Part shown: positions 16,703 to 26,034 of the stretch, one piece after another
Layout: the number at the start of each line of letters is the position of its first letter
Position numbering within the stretch: the first letter of the stretch is position 1
Assembly (NCBI GenBank): GCA_020638835.1
Contig: JACKHV010000009.1
Coordinates: 46,487 to 110,486, forward strand
Origin: Planctomycetota bacterium
GTDB lineage: Bacteria; Planctomycetota; UBA1135; GCA-002686595
Direction: 5' to 3'
Length of the DNA stretch: 64,000 nt
Notes under the pieces: model-generated
The model's database searches: none
Told to the model about the DNA's origin: nothing
What the model saw: only the letters and a program-made list of their open reading frames with translations
Made by a program: the position numbers and the translations under genes

Positions 16703-17440
16703 TCAGCAAGAGCCCGATTGCGCCCCCGAGTGCACTATGACTCGTCCCACAGCCGCCGACCGCGGCGCGGCCTCCACGGGAATGGCGCGATGGTGGCGCT
16801 TCCAACCGTGCGAGAGCTTCCACCCGCCCCGCACCACCACCTCGCCCTCGCCGCCCGCCTCCCGCTCCGGCGGCCTCCCCGCCCAACCGTCGAAGTAGCA
16901 CCCCGACGAGTACACGTCCGGCTCGCCCACCACGCCGCACGGGTCGTGCAGCGTGCCGTGCTTCAGGTGGTTGTTCAGCACGTACACCAGCGCGTTGCGC
17001 ACCTCGCGCAACGACTTCAACACCCGATCATGGAAGCGCTCGCGCAACACCCTTCCTGTGCGACGCCAGATCCCGTTCAGCGCCCGCGCGATCCGCGAGT
17101 TCAGCCCCTTCATCCCGTTCGACAGCGCCGACTTGCTGTCCGCTTCGATGATGAAGTGCACGTGATCGCGCTGGATCGAGTAGTGCACGATGCGGAAGTC
17201 CGCCCGCTGCGCGTCCCGGATGCAGCACGTCACCGCCCGCGCCTCGAGCCACTCGCGCAACCACGGCAAGCCCTGCGCCAACTTGATCGTCACGATGCGC
17301 GGGTCGTGCCGCGACACCCGCTCGCGCGCCGCGTGCGCCACACCGCTCTTGCGCTTCGGCCGCCCGGCCCCCTTGCGGCGACCTCCGTGCGTGCGCGGTT
17401 CGGGGAACTCGAAGTCGGTCTGTTGCTGTATGCGGCGCAC
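16703..17440 (-). CDS. REP-associated tyrosine transposase (RAYT, Y1/HUH family)
   Basis: I propose the GTG at 17440 as the start because the open frame farther upstream has low-complexity repeat character. The 245-residue product has the HUH metal motif H-V-H-F-I-I-E-A-D, preceded by I-V-H-Y-S-I-Q-R-D, and a candidate catalytic Tyr in A-L-V-Y-V-L-N-N-H-L-K-H-G. A basic N-terminal stretch G-G-R-R-K-G-A-G-R-P-K-R is typical of the clade. RAYTs are single-copy relatives of IS200/IS605 transposases that process REP palindromes. Two REP-like inverted-arm elements lie just upstream (17592-17838 and 18110-18350). The C-terminal ~60 residues are outside the usual domain. Confidence 0.82.
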   Translation of the reverse strand: MRRIQQQTDFEFPEPRTHGGRRKGAGRPKRKSGVAHAARERVSRHDPRIVTIKLAQGLPWLREWLEARAVTCCIRDAQRADFRIVHYSIQRDHVHFIIEADSKSALSNGMKGLNSRIARALNGIWRRTGRVLRERFHDRVLKSLREVRNALVYVLNNHLKHGTLHDPCGVVGEPDVYSSGCYFDGWAGRPPEREAGGEGEVVVRGGWKLSHGWKRHHRAIPVEAAPRSAAVGRVIVHSGAQSGSC

Positions 17441-17591
17441 ACTACTTAGAACGATGCGCGCGGCGTGAAGTTCGCGATAAGTGCCGGATTCTTGCGCTAT
17501 TCGCCGAATGGACGCACAACCGAGAATCCGTGTCCGGGAGGTTTCGGTCGTTGGAATCGGCGTTCGTCGTTCCGCGTTGGTTCTCGGACTT

Positions 17592-17838
17592 TGGTCGTCG
17601 GTCACGGCTGACGCCGCGCTTCGCTCGAGCTCCGCCAAGGGCTCCGCTCCGCGCGGCTCGCTGGGCGCTTGGCGTGACGCGGCATCGGTCGCTTGCCGGC
17701 CGCCGATGCCATCGCACGACAACACCGCCGTTATCAAGTTCGAGACGCGCCGCACCCGACCCCGCTGACGTGAAAGCGAGCCCCGCGAGCGGAGCCCTTG
17801 GCGGAGCTCGAGCGAGCGGGGCGGCACCGCGACGACCA
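17592..17838. repeat. REP/BIME-like inverted-arm element, copy 1
   Basis: The unit has two ~55-60-base arms in inverted orientation. The left arm begins TGGTCGTC at 17592 and the right arm ends GACGACCA at 17838. Both arms carry the same core (CTCGAGCTCCGCCAAGGGCT and its complement at ~17627 and ~17800). About 110 bases of unique spacer separate them. A second copy lies 518 bases downstream in the same orientation. The length and arm structure fit a non-autonomous element mobilised by the adjacent RAYT protein (inference). Confidence 0.75.
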
Positions 17839-18109
17839 ACGACCAATGACCAATGGCCAACGACCGACCGCCGACGACTGACGATCAACGGACGACGACC
17901 AACTCCCGAGGTCGTCTGCCGGCCAGTGCGTCGACTTCAGGTTGCGGCGATCACCGGCGCTGACTTGTCGCTTTCTGACCGCGATCATCACCGCCACTGC
18001 GTGGTCGCCTTCAGCTCGCAACCCTCGCCGTCACTTAGTGCTCGTCTTCAGATCGCGGCATTCGCTGTCGCTCACTCGGCACTCGTCGTTGGCCGGTGAT
18101 CGTTGATCC

Positions 18110-18350
18110 TTGGTCACGGCTGACGCCGCGCTTCGCTCGAGCTCCGCCAAGGGCTCCGCTCCGCGCGGCTCGCTGGGCGCTGGGCGTGTCGCGGCATTCG
18201 TGGCTTGCCGGTCGCCGATGCGCTCGCACGACAACACCGCCGTTATCAAGTTCGAGACGCGCCGCACCCGACCCCGCTGACGTGAAAGCGAGCCCCGCGA
18301 GCGGAGCCCTTGGCGGAGCTCGAGCGAGCGGGGCGGCACTGCGATGACCA
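18110..18350. repeat. REP/BIME-like inverted-arm element, copy 2
   Basis: This copy repeats nearly the whole of 17600-17838 in direct orientation, including the spacer with ACAACACCGCCGTTATCAAG and both inverted arms. It differs at scattered positions and lacks three bases of the left tip. Two near-identical copies beside a RAYT gene support recent duplication. Confidence 0.75.
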
Positions 18351-18473
18351 GCGAGCAACTACAAATCCGCAGCGACCGACTCGCAACACAACCGGAAGCG
18401 CGCAGCCGGCGCGGGGTCCGCCTCACCCCACGACATCACGCTCGTCACGGCCTGCGGATCCGTGGGTGTCGGC

Positions 18474-20900
18474 CTACCTCCGCCGCAACTCGCCCGGCTC
18501 CGCCGCGACGAGAGCCTGGAAGCGCGGGAGTTCGCGCAGGGAAGCGAGGTCGGGGTCGGAGAGGGCCCAGGCTTGTTGGCGTTCGAGGCTGCCGGGGGTC
18601 GGGTGGTTCTCGGTGAAGTCGCGTTCGAGGTAGTCGAGGGCGCGGTCGGCGTCGCCGAGGAGGGCGTGGGTGCAGGCGAGGTTGTAGTAGTTCGAGGGCG
18701 CTTCGAGGGCCTCGGCCAGGATGGCTCGGGCTTCGGCCGCTTGGCCCATGCGGGCGCGGTAGCAGGCAAGGAGGACGTCACCGGCTTCGCTGGGCGCGAG
18801 GGCGTGGGCGCGCTCGAAGTACTCGAGGGCCCGCTCTTGTTCGCCGAGCTTGACGTTCGCGTTGACGGCGAGGGAGACGAGCGCGCCGGCGCGGCGGATG
18901 CGCACGCGCTGGACGGAGGCTTCGTCGGAGCCGCGCTCGACCAGCAGGTTCTCGAGGCCCTCGAGCCGCTCGATCGCTCGCAACAGCTGTTTCTCGGCGC
19001 GCTCCCCTTCCCCCTCGTCCGTCAGGCTGCCTCCGATCACGAGCTGCGCTTCGATCGCGAGGTTCAAGCCCATGCCGGTCTTGGCGTCGAGCTCGCGCGA
19101 GACGAGCGCGTCGAGCAGCGCGGTCCCGAGCATGCGCGCGTCGGCGCTGCGCCCGTCGTCGCGCAGGTCCTCCGCGAGCCACAGCGCCATGCTGGACGGC
19201 GCGCGCAGATCCTCCATCGGCGGGTCCTTCTCGTTGCGACTCAGCTGCCAGCGCAAGATCGCGAGTTCCGTCTCTTCGTCCGGCGTCATGCGTTCGCCAG
19301 CGCGCGCGAGCTCGATCGCGCGCAGCTCGAGGCGCATCGCGCGTTCTTGCAGCAAGCGGCGGCGGCTCTCGGGGATCTCCTTCAACCAGAGCGAGCGCTG
19401 CGGATCCTGCTCGGGGTCGGCGAGCGCCGGAGCGAGGCCGTCGACCGGTTCGAATCCGGGGAACTCGAAGGAAGCCACGGAAGCGAGGCAACGCCCCAAT
19501 TCCGCGCGCATCCGGAAGGACCGGTCGACGGGCCAAGCGGCGTGCGGAGGTCGCGCGAACAAGAGGCGCGTCGGCGCGGCGTCCGACGACATCAGGTCGT
19601 CGAAGCTGCCGAGTTCCGGGCTGTCGGCGGAAGTCGCGGAGACTTGTGCTTCGAGCGACAAGGAGTGCGCGCGCCGACAGAGTTCGAGCAGGCGCAGGTC
19701 GGACGCTGTGCCTCCTTCCGCCAGTGCGACGAGACAGCGCGCGAGTTCGACCGCGGCGCGGTCCATCAGGCGCGACGCGTGGCGCGCGCTGGTCCCGGGG
19801 CGCGGCAAGTCGTTCGAGTCGAGCGCGAGATCGACGCGGGACGCGAGCGCTTCGTCATGCAGCGCAGCGGCGCGATCGAGCGACTTCGTCGCGGCGCGCG
19901 CGTCACCGGACGCCAGTTCCGCCATGCCGCGGTAGTACGCGGCGCGCGCCTTCCACTCGTCTCCGACGTCGAAGAGCGGGGACTCCGCGATGCGCTGCGC
20001 GGCGGCGATCGCCACGGCGGGGTCCATACCGCGCGTCAACGCGTGTTCCGCGCGCAGCGCTTCGAACAGGCGCGGATCGCGCTGTCCGCTCGCGAGTTCG
20101 GCGAGCAGGCGGTCGGCGCGCTCGGGCGTCTCGAGCCGGCGGCAAGCGCGCAGAAACTCATCGATGGCGACCATCGCGGCGCGGCGCACTTGCAGCGCGG
20201 GGTGGCGCAGCCCGAGCTCGATCGGCGCGCGGCGGCGCGCGAGGTCGACGCCGGAGCGGTCCTCGCCGAATCGGCGCCCGTAGGCCGCGAGCAGCGCGGC
20301 GAGCACGTCGGTGTCGAGACGCGCCTCCGGTTCGGCCTCGAAGGCGCGCGTGAGCCGGTCTTCGATCATCGGACCTCCCGCGCGCAGTTCGCCGAGCGCC
20401 CGCGCCGCGGCCTGGCGCTCGGGCGCGGCCCAGGCGTCGATCCACTCGTCCAGCAGACCCGCGCCGAGCTCGCCGCCGAGCGCCGTCGCCGCCGCGATCA
20501 GTTCGCCTGACGGTCCGACCGCCGGTCCGCTCTCCCCTAGCGTGCGGAAGGCGTCCGCGACCTCCGCGCGCCGTTCCGGCCCCGAGGCGTGCGCGGCGAG
20601 ACCGCGCAGCAAGTCGCGGCGCGTGCGGCGGTCGGACTCGCCCGCGAGCGCGGACAGCGCGCCGGGGAAAGCCGCGTCCGAGCCGTAGCGGTCGAACCAG
20701 CGCGCCCGCGCGCGGCGCACGGAGAGCGCGGCGTCCGCTTGCCCCGCGAACAGCTCCGCGCCGCGCTCAGTGGCGAACAGCTCTTCGGCGAGCGCCTCGT
20801 CGTAGCCTCCCGGACCCGACGCCAGCCGGTCGGCCACCGACACGACGGCAGCGTCCTGGGGCGCGAATAGAGAGAGGAAGAGCGCGAGGGCGAGGATCAA
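18474..20900 (-). CDS. Exported HEAT/TPR-repeat protein of unknown function
   Basis: The 808-residue product begins with a hydrophobic leader (MILALALFLSLFA). The N-terminal ~250 residues form Ala/Arg/Leu-rich helical pairs resembling HEAT repeats. The C-terminal part has clear tetratricopeptide features around Y-Y-N-L-A-C-T-H-A-L-L-G-D-A-D-R-A-L-D-Y-L, preceded by E-Q-E-R-A-L-E-Y-F-E-R-A-H-A-L-A-P. No catalytic motif is visible. It is likely an extracytoplasmic scaffold. Its start lies 13 bases after the stop of the activator gene on the same strand, so the two may be co-transcribed. Confidence 0.75.
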   Translation of the reverse strand: MILALALFLSLFAPQDAAVVSVADRLASGPGGYDEALAEELFATERGAELFAGQADAALSVRRARARWFDRYGSDAAFPGALSALAGESDRRTRRDLLRGLAAHASGPERRAEVADAFRTLGESGPAVGPSGELIAAATALGGELGAGLLDEWIDAWAAPERQAAARALGELRAGGPMIEDRLTRAFEAEPEARLDTDVLAALLAAYGRRFGEDRSGVDLARRRAPIELGLRHPALQVRRAAMVAIDEFLRACRRLETPERADRLLAELASGQRDPRLFEALRAEHALTRGMDPAVAIAAAQRIAESPLFDVGDEWKARAAYYRGMAELASGDARAATKSLDRAAALHDEALASRVDLALDSNDLPRPGTSARHASRLMDRAAVELARCLVALAEGGTASDLRLLELCRRAHSLSLEAQVSATSADSPELGSFDDLMSSDAAPTRLLFARPPHAAWPVDRSFRMRAELGRCLASVASFEFPGFEPVDGLAPALADPEQDPQRSLWLKEIPESRRRLLQERAMRLELRAIELARAGERMTPDEETELAILRWQLSRNEKDPPMEDLRAPSSMALWLAEDLRDDGRSADARMLGTALLDALVSRELDAKTGMGLNLAIEAQLVIGGSLTDEGEGERAEKQLLRAIERLEGLENLLVERGSDEASVQRVRIRRAGALVSLAVNANVKLGEQERALEYFERAHALAPSEAGDVLLACYRARMGQAAEARAILAEALEAPSNYYNLACTHALLGDADRALDYLERDFTENHPTPGSLERQQAWALSDPDLASLRELPRFQALVAAEPGELRRR

Positions 20901-20912
20901 GGCACCGGACCT

Positions 20913-21914
20913 CTAGTCCGCGGGATGCCGCCGGCGTTCGAGCACGCGACGGCCGATCCCCAGTCTACGCGCTGCCGCAGATCGATTCCCGCGTTCCAGG
21001 CGCAGCGCCGCCTCGATCAGCGCGCCTTCGAGCGTCGCGAGGTCGAGGCCCAGCGCGAGCGCGCGCTCGGCGAGTTCCCGTTCGACGCCGACCAGGTCCT
21101 CGTCCAGGAAGGCGAGCTCGCCGAGCTCGACGGAACCGCCTTGCGCACCGCCGAGCACGTGCAGACGCTCGAGGCAGTTCTCGAGCTCGCGCAGGTTCCC
21201 CGGCCAGGGGTGCTTCGCAAGGCGTTCCAGGACGGCGGCATCCAGTGGTCGCGCCGGAACGCCGAGTCGCCGCGCGACGCGCTCCGTCAGCAGGCGCGCG
21301 ATGCCGATGAACTCCCCCCGGCGCTCGCGCAGCGGCGGAAGGGCGAGCTCGATCACGGCGAGGCGGTAGTAGAGGTCCTCGCGGAAGCCGCCGCGGCGCA
21401 CGCGCTCGCGCAGGTCCGCGGACGCGGTCGCGACGACGCGCACGTCGAGCGGGACGGGTTCTTCCGAGCCGAGCGGTTCGACCTCGCGCTCCTGGAGCAC
21501 GCGCAGAAGCTTGACCTGGGTCTCGAGCCGCAGGCACTCGATGCCGGCCAGCACGATCGTCCCGGCCTGGGCCCGCTCGAAGCGGCCGCGACGCCGCCCC
21601 GCCGCGCCGGTGAAGGCGCCGGCCTCGTGCCCGAAGAGCTCCGCCTCGATCAGGCTCGGCGACAGGGCCGCCAATGCGACCTCGATCAGGGGTCCCGCCG
21701 CCCGCGGACCCGCGGCGTGCAGCTCGCGCGCTGCCGACCCCTTGCCGCTGCCGCTCTCCCCGGTGAGGAGCACGGTCGCGTCGCTCTCCGCCGCGCGCGC
21801 GAGGCGTTCGCGGACGCTCGACGGCAACCAGTGCGCGCGGGGCGCTTCGAGCGGATCATGATTCACGAGCGACGGCCCCCGGGAGGGCCCCCAGGTTGAC
21901 TCAGGAGGGCCCAT
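20913..21914 (-). CDS. Sigma-54 activator-like AAA+ protein with degenerate Walker B
   Basis: The 333-residue protein has no receiver or sensor domain before the AAA+ core. The core has Walker A G-E-S-G-S-G-K-G, the sigma-54 contact loop G-A-F-T-G-A, a sensor-like segment V-R-V-V-A-T-A and the W-P-G-N-L-R-E-L-E-N motif. A Fis-type helix-turn-helix ends the protein (G-N-R-S-A-A-A-R-R-L-G-I). The Walker B region reads G-T-I-V-L-A-G-I-E where F-L-D-E is expected, so the catalytic acidic pair is missing. I chose the ATG at 21914 because the extra 60 residues from 22094 do not resemble the family. It diverges from nusA. Confidence 0.8.
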   Translation of the reverse strand: MGPPESTWGPSRGPSLVNHDPLEAPRAHWLPSSVRERLARAAESDATVLLTGESGSGKGSAARELHAAGPRAAGPLIEVALAALSPSLIEAELFGHEAGAFTGAAGRRRGRFERAQAGTIVLAGIECLRLETQVKLLRVLQEREVEPLGSEEPVPLDVRVVATASADLRERVRRGGFREDLYYRLAVIELALPPLRERRGEFIGIARLLTERVARRLGVPARPLDAAVLERLAKHPWPGNLRELENCLERLHVLGGAQGGSVELGELAFLDEDLVGVERELAERALALGLDLATLEGALIEAALRLERGNRSAAARRLGIGRRVLERRRHPAD

Positions 21915-21998
21915 ATACCACACTGTCGAGTCACCCGAGTCTCTCCGAAGGGGCACGAAGCGCACTGAGCGAGCAGGGCAGTGCGTGGGCCGACCGAG

Positions 21999-22025
21999 GA
22001 AGTGGGCCCCCCCACTTCTTCTTCT
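21999..22025 (+). promoter_or_regulatory. Terminator-like hairpin in the nusA leader
   Basis: An 8-bp perfect stem (21999-22006 with 22011-22018) closes a C4 loop and is followed by TTCTTCT. It lies ~70 bases before the nusA ATG. A second hairpin (21961-21967 with 21979-21985) lies just upstream. The arrangement could be an attenuator on the transcription-factor operon, or the end of a short upstream transcript. Confidence 0.45.
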
Positions 22026-22092
22026 ACATTTAAGGAGCACGTTCGAAGTCGCGCACACCACGCGCGGCGCCGAGCGAGCAGCCGCACCGAGC

Positions 22093-23163
22093 ATGAATCA
22101 CGAAGATCTGATCCGCTACGTCGAGGTCATCCACCGCGACAAGGACATCCCGAAGGAGATCCTCTTCCGGGTGCTCGAAGACACGTTGGCGCAAGGCGTC
22201 CGCAAACGCCTCGGCGTGGGCGAGGATCTCGTCGTGAAGATCAACCGCGAGTCGGGTGAGATCACGATGGAGGACGACGAGGAAGAGTACGAGTTCGACC
22301 TCTCCGTCCTCGGTCGCATCGTGGCGCAGGCGGTCAAGCAGGGCTTCACGCAGCGCGTGCGCGAGGCGGAACGCGACGTGCTCTACGACGAGTACGAGGC
22401 GCGCGTCGGCTCGCTGCTGAACGGCGTGGTGCAACGCTTCGAAGGCGACTTCGTGGTGGTCAACTTGGGTCGCGTGGAGGCGCTGATCGGCAAGGAGGAC
22501 CGCGTCCGCGGCGAGACCTACAACCCGGGCGACCGCATCCGCGGCCTGCTCGTCGAAGTGCGCAAGGAAGGCTCGCGCGTCAAGCTGTTCATGAGCCGCA
22601 CGCACCCCGACCTGGTGCGTCGACTGTTCGCTCTCGAAGTCCCCGAGATCGCCGACAACATCATCGAGATCAAGCGCGTTGTGCGCGAACCCGGCTATCG
22701 CACCAAGATGGCCGTGATCTCGCAGGACCCGAAGATCGACTGCATCGGCGCCTGCGTCGGCGTGCGCGGATCGCGGATCAAGGCCGTCATCGACGAGCTG
22801 CGCGGCGAGCGCATCGACATCATCCGCTGGTCCGACTCGCTCGAGACGCTGATCATGAACGGCCTGAAGCCCGCCGTGATCCACCTCGACAACATCTTCC
22901 CCGACGTCGACGCGCACCGCGCGATCGTCATCGTGGACGAGGACCAACAGTCCCTCGCGATCGGCAAGAAAGGCCAGAACGTGCGTCTGGCCAGCAAGCT
23001 GTGCGGCTGGGACATCGACATCAAGACGCGGGCCGAGTTCGAGGGCGGCGGTGACGAATCCGCCGACTACGACGCGCTCGACACGGACGATGAGTCCGAC
23101 GGCGAGGCGCCCAGCGCGGCCGAGACACAAGCTCCCGCGGAAGGCGCGAGCGCCGAGAACTGA
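22093..23163 (+). CDS. nusA: Transcription termination/antitermination protein NusA
   Basis: The 356-residue protein starts M-N-H-E-D-L-I at 22093. It contains the N-terminal RNA-polymerase-binding domain, an S1 domain (around G-S-L-L-N-G-V-V-Q-R-F-E) and two KH domains (G-V-R-G-S-R-I-K and I-G-K-K-G-Q-N-V-R-L-A-S-K-L). It lacks the C-terminal helix-hairpin-helix repeats of E. coli NusA and ends in a short acidic tail. It is followed by infB and rbfA, the conserved order, but the usual rimP is not directly upstream. The leader has a terminator-like hairpin. Confidence 0.95.
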   Translation: MNHEDLIRYVEVIHRDKDIPKEILFRVLEDTLAQGVRKRLGVGEDLVVKINRESGEITMEDDEEEYEFDLSVLGRIVAQAVKQGFTQRVREAERDVLYDEYEARVGSLLNGVVQRFEGDFVVVNLGRVEALIGKEDRVRGETYNPGDRIRGLLVEVRKEGSRVKLFMSRTHPDLVRRLFALEVPEIADNIIEIKRVVREPGYRTKMAVISQDPKIDCIGACVGVRGSRIKAVIDELRGERIDIIRWSDSLETLIMNGLKPAVIHLDNIFPDVDAHRAIVIVDEDQQSLAIGKKGQNVRLASKLCGWDIDIKTRAEFEGGGDESADYDALDTDDESDGEAPSAAETQAPAEGASAEN

Positions 23164-23229
23164 TCCGACCATCCCCCTCGATCAGTCACTCCGAGAACGA
23201 ATCCACCACCCGACCGGACGGGAATCCAT

Positions 23230-26007
23230 TTGAGCAAGAAGCGCATTCACGAGCTGGCCAAGGAGTACGGACTGAGCGGCAAGGACCTCGCCGCCAAGCT
23301 CCGTAGCTTGGGCTACAGCAACGCCAAGAGTCACATGACAGCCCTCGACGAGTTCGAGGTCCTGCAGGCTCAGGCCTTGCTCGAGGCTCACGGCATCATC
23401 CAAGAGTCGGGCGGCGAGAGCGTCGAGGATCTCGGTGGCGGGCTGATCCTTCGCAAGAAGAAGAAGAAGAAGGTCGAGACCCCCGAGCCGGAGCCGGAAC
23501 TCTCCGCCGAGGAATCGGCGGAAGAAGAAGCGCCCGAGCCGGAGCCCGAAGCGGCCCCCGAGCCGGTCGCCGAGGCCCCCGCCCCCAGCGAGCCGACGCC
23601 CGCCGCGCCGGCCCCGGAACCCGCAGCTCCCGTCGCCGCGGAGGCCGCGCCCGCTCCCGCCGAGGTCGAAGAACCGGCGCCGGCCCCCGAGCCCCGCGTC
23701 GATGAGACCGTCGAAGCCGCCGAGCCCGCCGAGGCCGCCGCGAGCGCGACCGAGGAGGCGGAAGCCAAGGCCGAGCCGGCCCCGGCCGAAGCCAAGGCGG
23801 ACGCCGGCACCGAGACGACCACCGCGGCTCCGGAAGCCAAGGAGGCCAAGCCGGCCGCCGCGAAGGCGAAGACCGCGAAGGTCGTCGTCAAGCCGAAGCG
23901 CCAGGGCAAGGTCGTCGGCTTCATCGACCTGTCGAAGATCCAGACCGGCGAGCCGAAGAAGAGCCAGTCGCGCCGACTGCGCTCGCGCGACGACGTCGTG
24001 CCGGACGTGCAGCCGACGATGCGCCACGATCCGCGCAAGGCGATGATGCGCGGCGACCGCGGTGCGCGCGACGTGCTCAGCGCCTCGCAGCTGCGTGAGC
24101 GCGAAGCGGGACGCTTCCTGCGTCGAGGCCGTCAACAGCAGACCGGTGGCGGTCGCGGCCGCAGCGGCGGACGCGGTCGTTCGCGCGACATGTCGTCGCC
24201 CGGATCGCCCTACGCCGGCAGCGAGGTCAAGATCGAGGAACCGATCACCGTCAAGAAGCTGGCGGAGACGCTGTCCGTGAAGGGCAACGAGATGCTCAAG
24301 ACAGCTTGGGGCATGCTCGGGTTCGGCAAGGTGAACATCAACTCGCACCTCGACGAGGACACCGCGACGCTGCTCGCGAACGAGTTCGAGGTCGAGCTGC
24401 ACATCATCAAGATCGTCGAGGCCGAAGAGGCGCTGATCGAGGATCTCAAGGCGACGCGCTCCGCGATCGAAGAAGAGCACCTCGAGGTGCGCTCCCCCAC
24501 CGTGGCCTTCCTCGGTCACGTCGACCACGGCAAGACGACGCTGATCGACAAGATTCGCGCCTCGGCCGTCGCCGAGGGTGAGGACGGCGGCATCACGCAA
24601 CACATCGGCGCCTACCGCGTCACGACGGACAAGGGTCACGACCTGACGATCGTCGACACGCCGGGTCACGCCGCCTTCACGAACATGCGCGCCCGCGGCG
24701 CGAAGGCCGTGGACGTGGTCGTGCTCGTCGTCGCCGCCGACGCGGGCGTGCAGCCGCAGACGGAAGAAGCGCTCAACCACGCGCGCGTTGCCAAGTCGCC
24801 GATCGTCGTCGCGCTGACGAAGATCGACCGACCCGAAGCGAACCCGCAGAAGGCGCAGGAACAGCTCGCCGGCCTGAACCTGATCCCCGAGGCCTGGGGC
24901 GGCGAGACCGCCATGATCCCGGTCAGCGGCATCACCGGCGAAGGCATCCAGGACCTCCTGGAGCGCGTGTTCCTCGAGTCCGAGATCCTCGAGCTCAGCT
25001 GCCACGCCGACGGCCCCGCCTCCGGCGTGGTGCTCGAGGCCGAGGTCGAGCAGGGCAAGGGCATCGTCGCGCACGTGCTCGTCCAGGACGGCACGCTGAA
25101 GCGCGGCGACGTGATCCTCGCCGGCGAGGGCTACGGCAAGGTGCGTTCGCTGACGAACGACCGCGGCAAGGTCGTCGAGACGGCCGGACCGTCAGTGCCC
25201 GTCGAAGTCTCCGGTCTGTCGGCGCTGCCCGGCATCGGTGAAGCCTTCCACGTGGTCAAGAACCTCGCGAGCGCCAAGGAAGTCGCCGAGGAACGCTCGC
25301 GCAAGACGCGCGCGCAGATGCTCGCCGAGTCGAGCCAGCAGAAGGGCGCGGCCTTCCTCGAGACCGTCACCGGTCCGAAGGTCGAAGAGGTCAACGTCAT
25401 CCTCCGCACGGACGTGCAGGGTTCCGCCGAAGTGCTCAAGCAGTCGGTGATGGACCTGGCGCACACCGAAGTGCGCCCGAAGGTCATCCAGGCCGGCGTC
25501 GGCGCGGTGACGGAGAATGACGTGCTGCTCGCCTCGACGTCCGACGCGTTGGTCATCGCCTTCCGTGTCGGCGTGAACGCGAAGGCGCGTCAGGCCGCGG
25601 AGCGCGACGGCGTGGAGATCCGCTCGTACAACGTGCTCTACAGCGTGCTCGACGACCTGCGCGACGTGATGGAGGGCCGCCTGGCTCCCGAGGTCCGCGA
25701 GGAGATCGCCGGCCACGCCGAGATCAAGCGCGTGTTCAAGTCGTCGAAGTTCGGCTCGATCGCCGGTTGCGCGGTGCTCGACGGCACGATCGCGCGCGAC
25801 CACCGCGTCCGCCTGATGCGCGACGACACCGTCGTCTGGACGGGCGGCCTGGCCTCGATCCGTCGCGAGAAGGACGAGACCAAGGAAGTCCGCGAAGGCT
25901 TCGAGTGCGGCATCCTCCTCAAGGGCTACAACGACATCCGCGAAGGCGACGTCATCGAGAGCTTCAAGGTCACCGAGATCAAGCGGACCCTCGAAGACGC
26001 CTCCTGA
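23230..26007 (+). CDS. infB: Translation initiation factor IF-2
   Basis: The 925-residue protein starts at a TTG (23230) that gives the family N-terminus S-K-K-R-I-H-E-L-A-K-E-Y. An IF2_N motif is followed by a long Pro/Ala/Glu-rich linker (residues ~75-230) and an Arg/Gly patch. A second IF2_N motif and the GTPase domain come next: G-H-V-D-H-G-K-T at ~430, D-T-P-G-H-A and T-K-I-D. The C-terminal beta-barrel domains are complete. IF-2 places fMet-tRNA on the 30S subunit. No better ATG lies nearby, so the TTG start is probable. Confidence 0.95.
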   Translation: MSKKRIHELAKEYGLSGKDLAAKLRSLGYSNAKSHMTALDEFEVLQAQALLEAHGIIQESGGESVEDLGGGLILRKKKKKKVETPEPEPELSAEESAEEEAPEPEPEAAPEPVAEAPAPSEPTPAAPAPEPAAPVAAEAAPAPAEVEEPAPAPEPRVDETVEAAEPAEAAASATEEAEAKAEPAPAEAKADAGTETTTAAPEAKEAKPAAAKAKTAKVVVKPKRQGKVVGFIDLSKIQTGEPKKSQSRRLRSRDDVVPDVQPTMRHDPRKAMMRGDRGARDVLSASQLREREAGRFLRRGRQQQTGGGRGRSGGRGRSRDMSSPGSPYAGSEVKIEEPITVKKLAETLSVKGNEMLKTAWGMLGFGKVNINSHLDEDTATLLANEFEVELHIIKIVEAEEALIEDLKATRSAIEEEHLEVRSPTVAFLGHVDHGKTTLIDKIRASAVAEGEDGGITQHIGAYRVTTDKGHDLTIVDTPGHAAFTNMRARGAKAVDVVVLVVAADAGVQPQTEEALNHARVAKSPIVVALTKIDRPEANPQKAQEQLAGLNLIPEAWGGETAMIPVSGITGEGIQDLLERVFLESEILELSCHADGPASGVVLEAEVEQGKGIVAHVLVQDGTLKRGDVILAGEGYGKVRSLTNDRGKVVETAGPSVPVEVSGLSALPGIGEAFHVVKNLASAKEVAEERSRKTRAQMLAESSQQKGAAFLETVTGPKVEEVNVILRTDVQGSAEVLKQSVMDLAHTEVRPKVIQAGVGAVTENDVLLASTSDALVIAFRVGVNAKARQAAERDGVEIRSYNVLYSVLDDLRDVMEGRLAPEVREEIAGHAEIKRVFKSSKFGSIAGCAVLDGTIARDHRVRLMRDDTVVWTGGLASIRREKDETKEVREGFECGILLKGYNDIREGDVIESFKVTEIKRTLEDAS

Positions 26008-26034
26008 GCGGCGGATCGCAGTCACCACCAGGAC

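Larger units (their letters stand above)
17441..18473. other. Gene-free interval with REP-like elements and short tandem motifs
   Basis: No convincing gene is present in this ~1-kb stretch. Apart from the two long elements, 17829-17905 is rich in short degenerate GACCAA(C/T)G-type motifs, and 17940-18080 has several near-palindromic patches. The long open frames here are side effects of GC-rich repeats and run in several frames at once. Confidence 0.6.

Noticed and set aside
19440..19475. tRNA-like GGTTCGAATCC string
   Set aside because: It lies inside the coding sequence of the TPR protein and no acceptor or anticodon stems are present.
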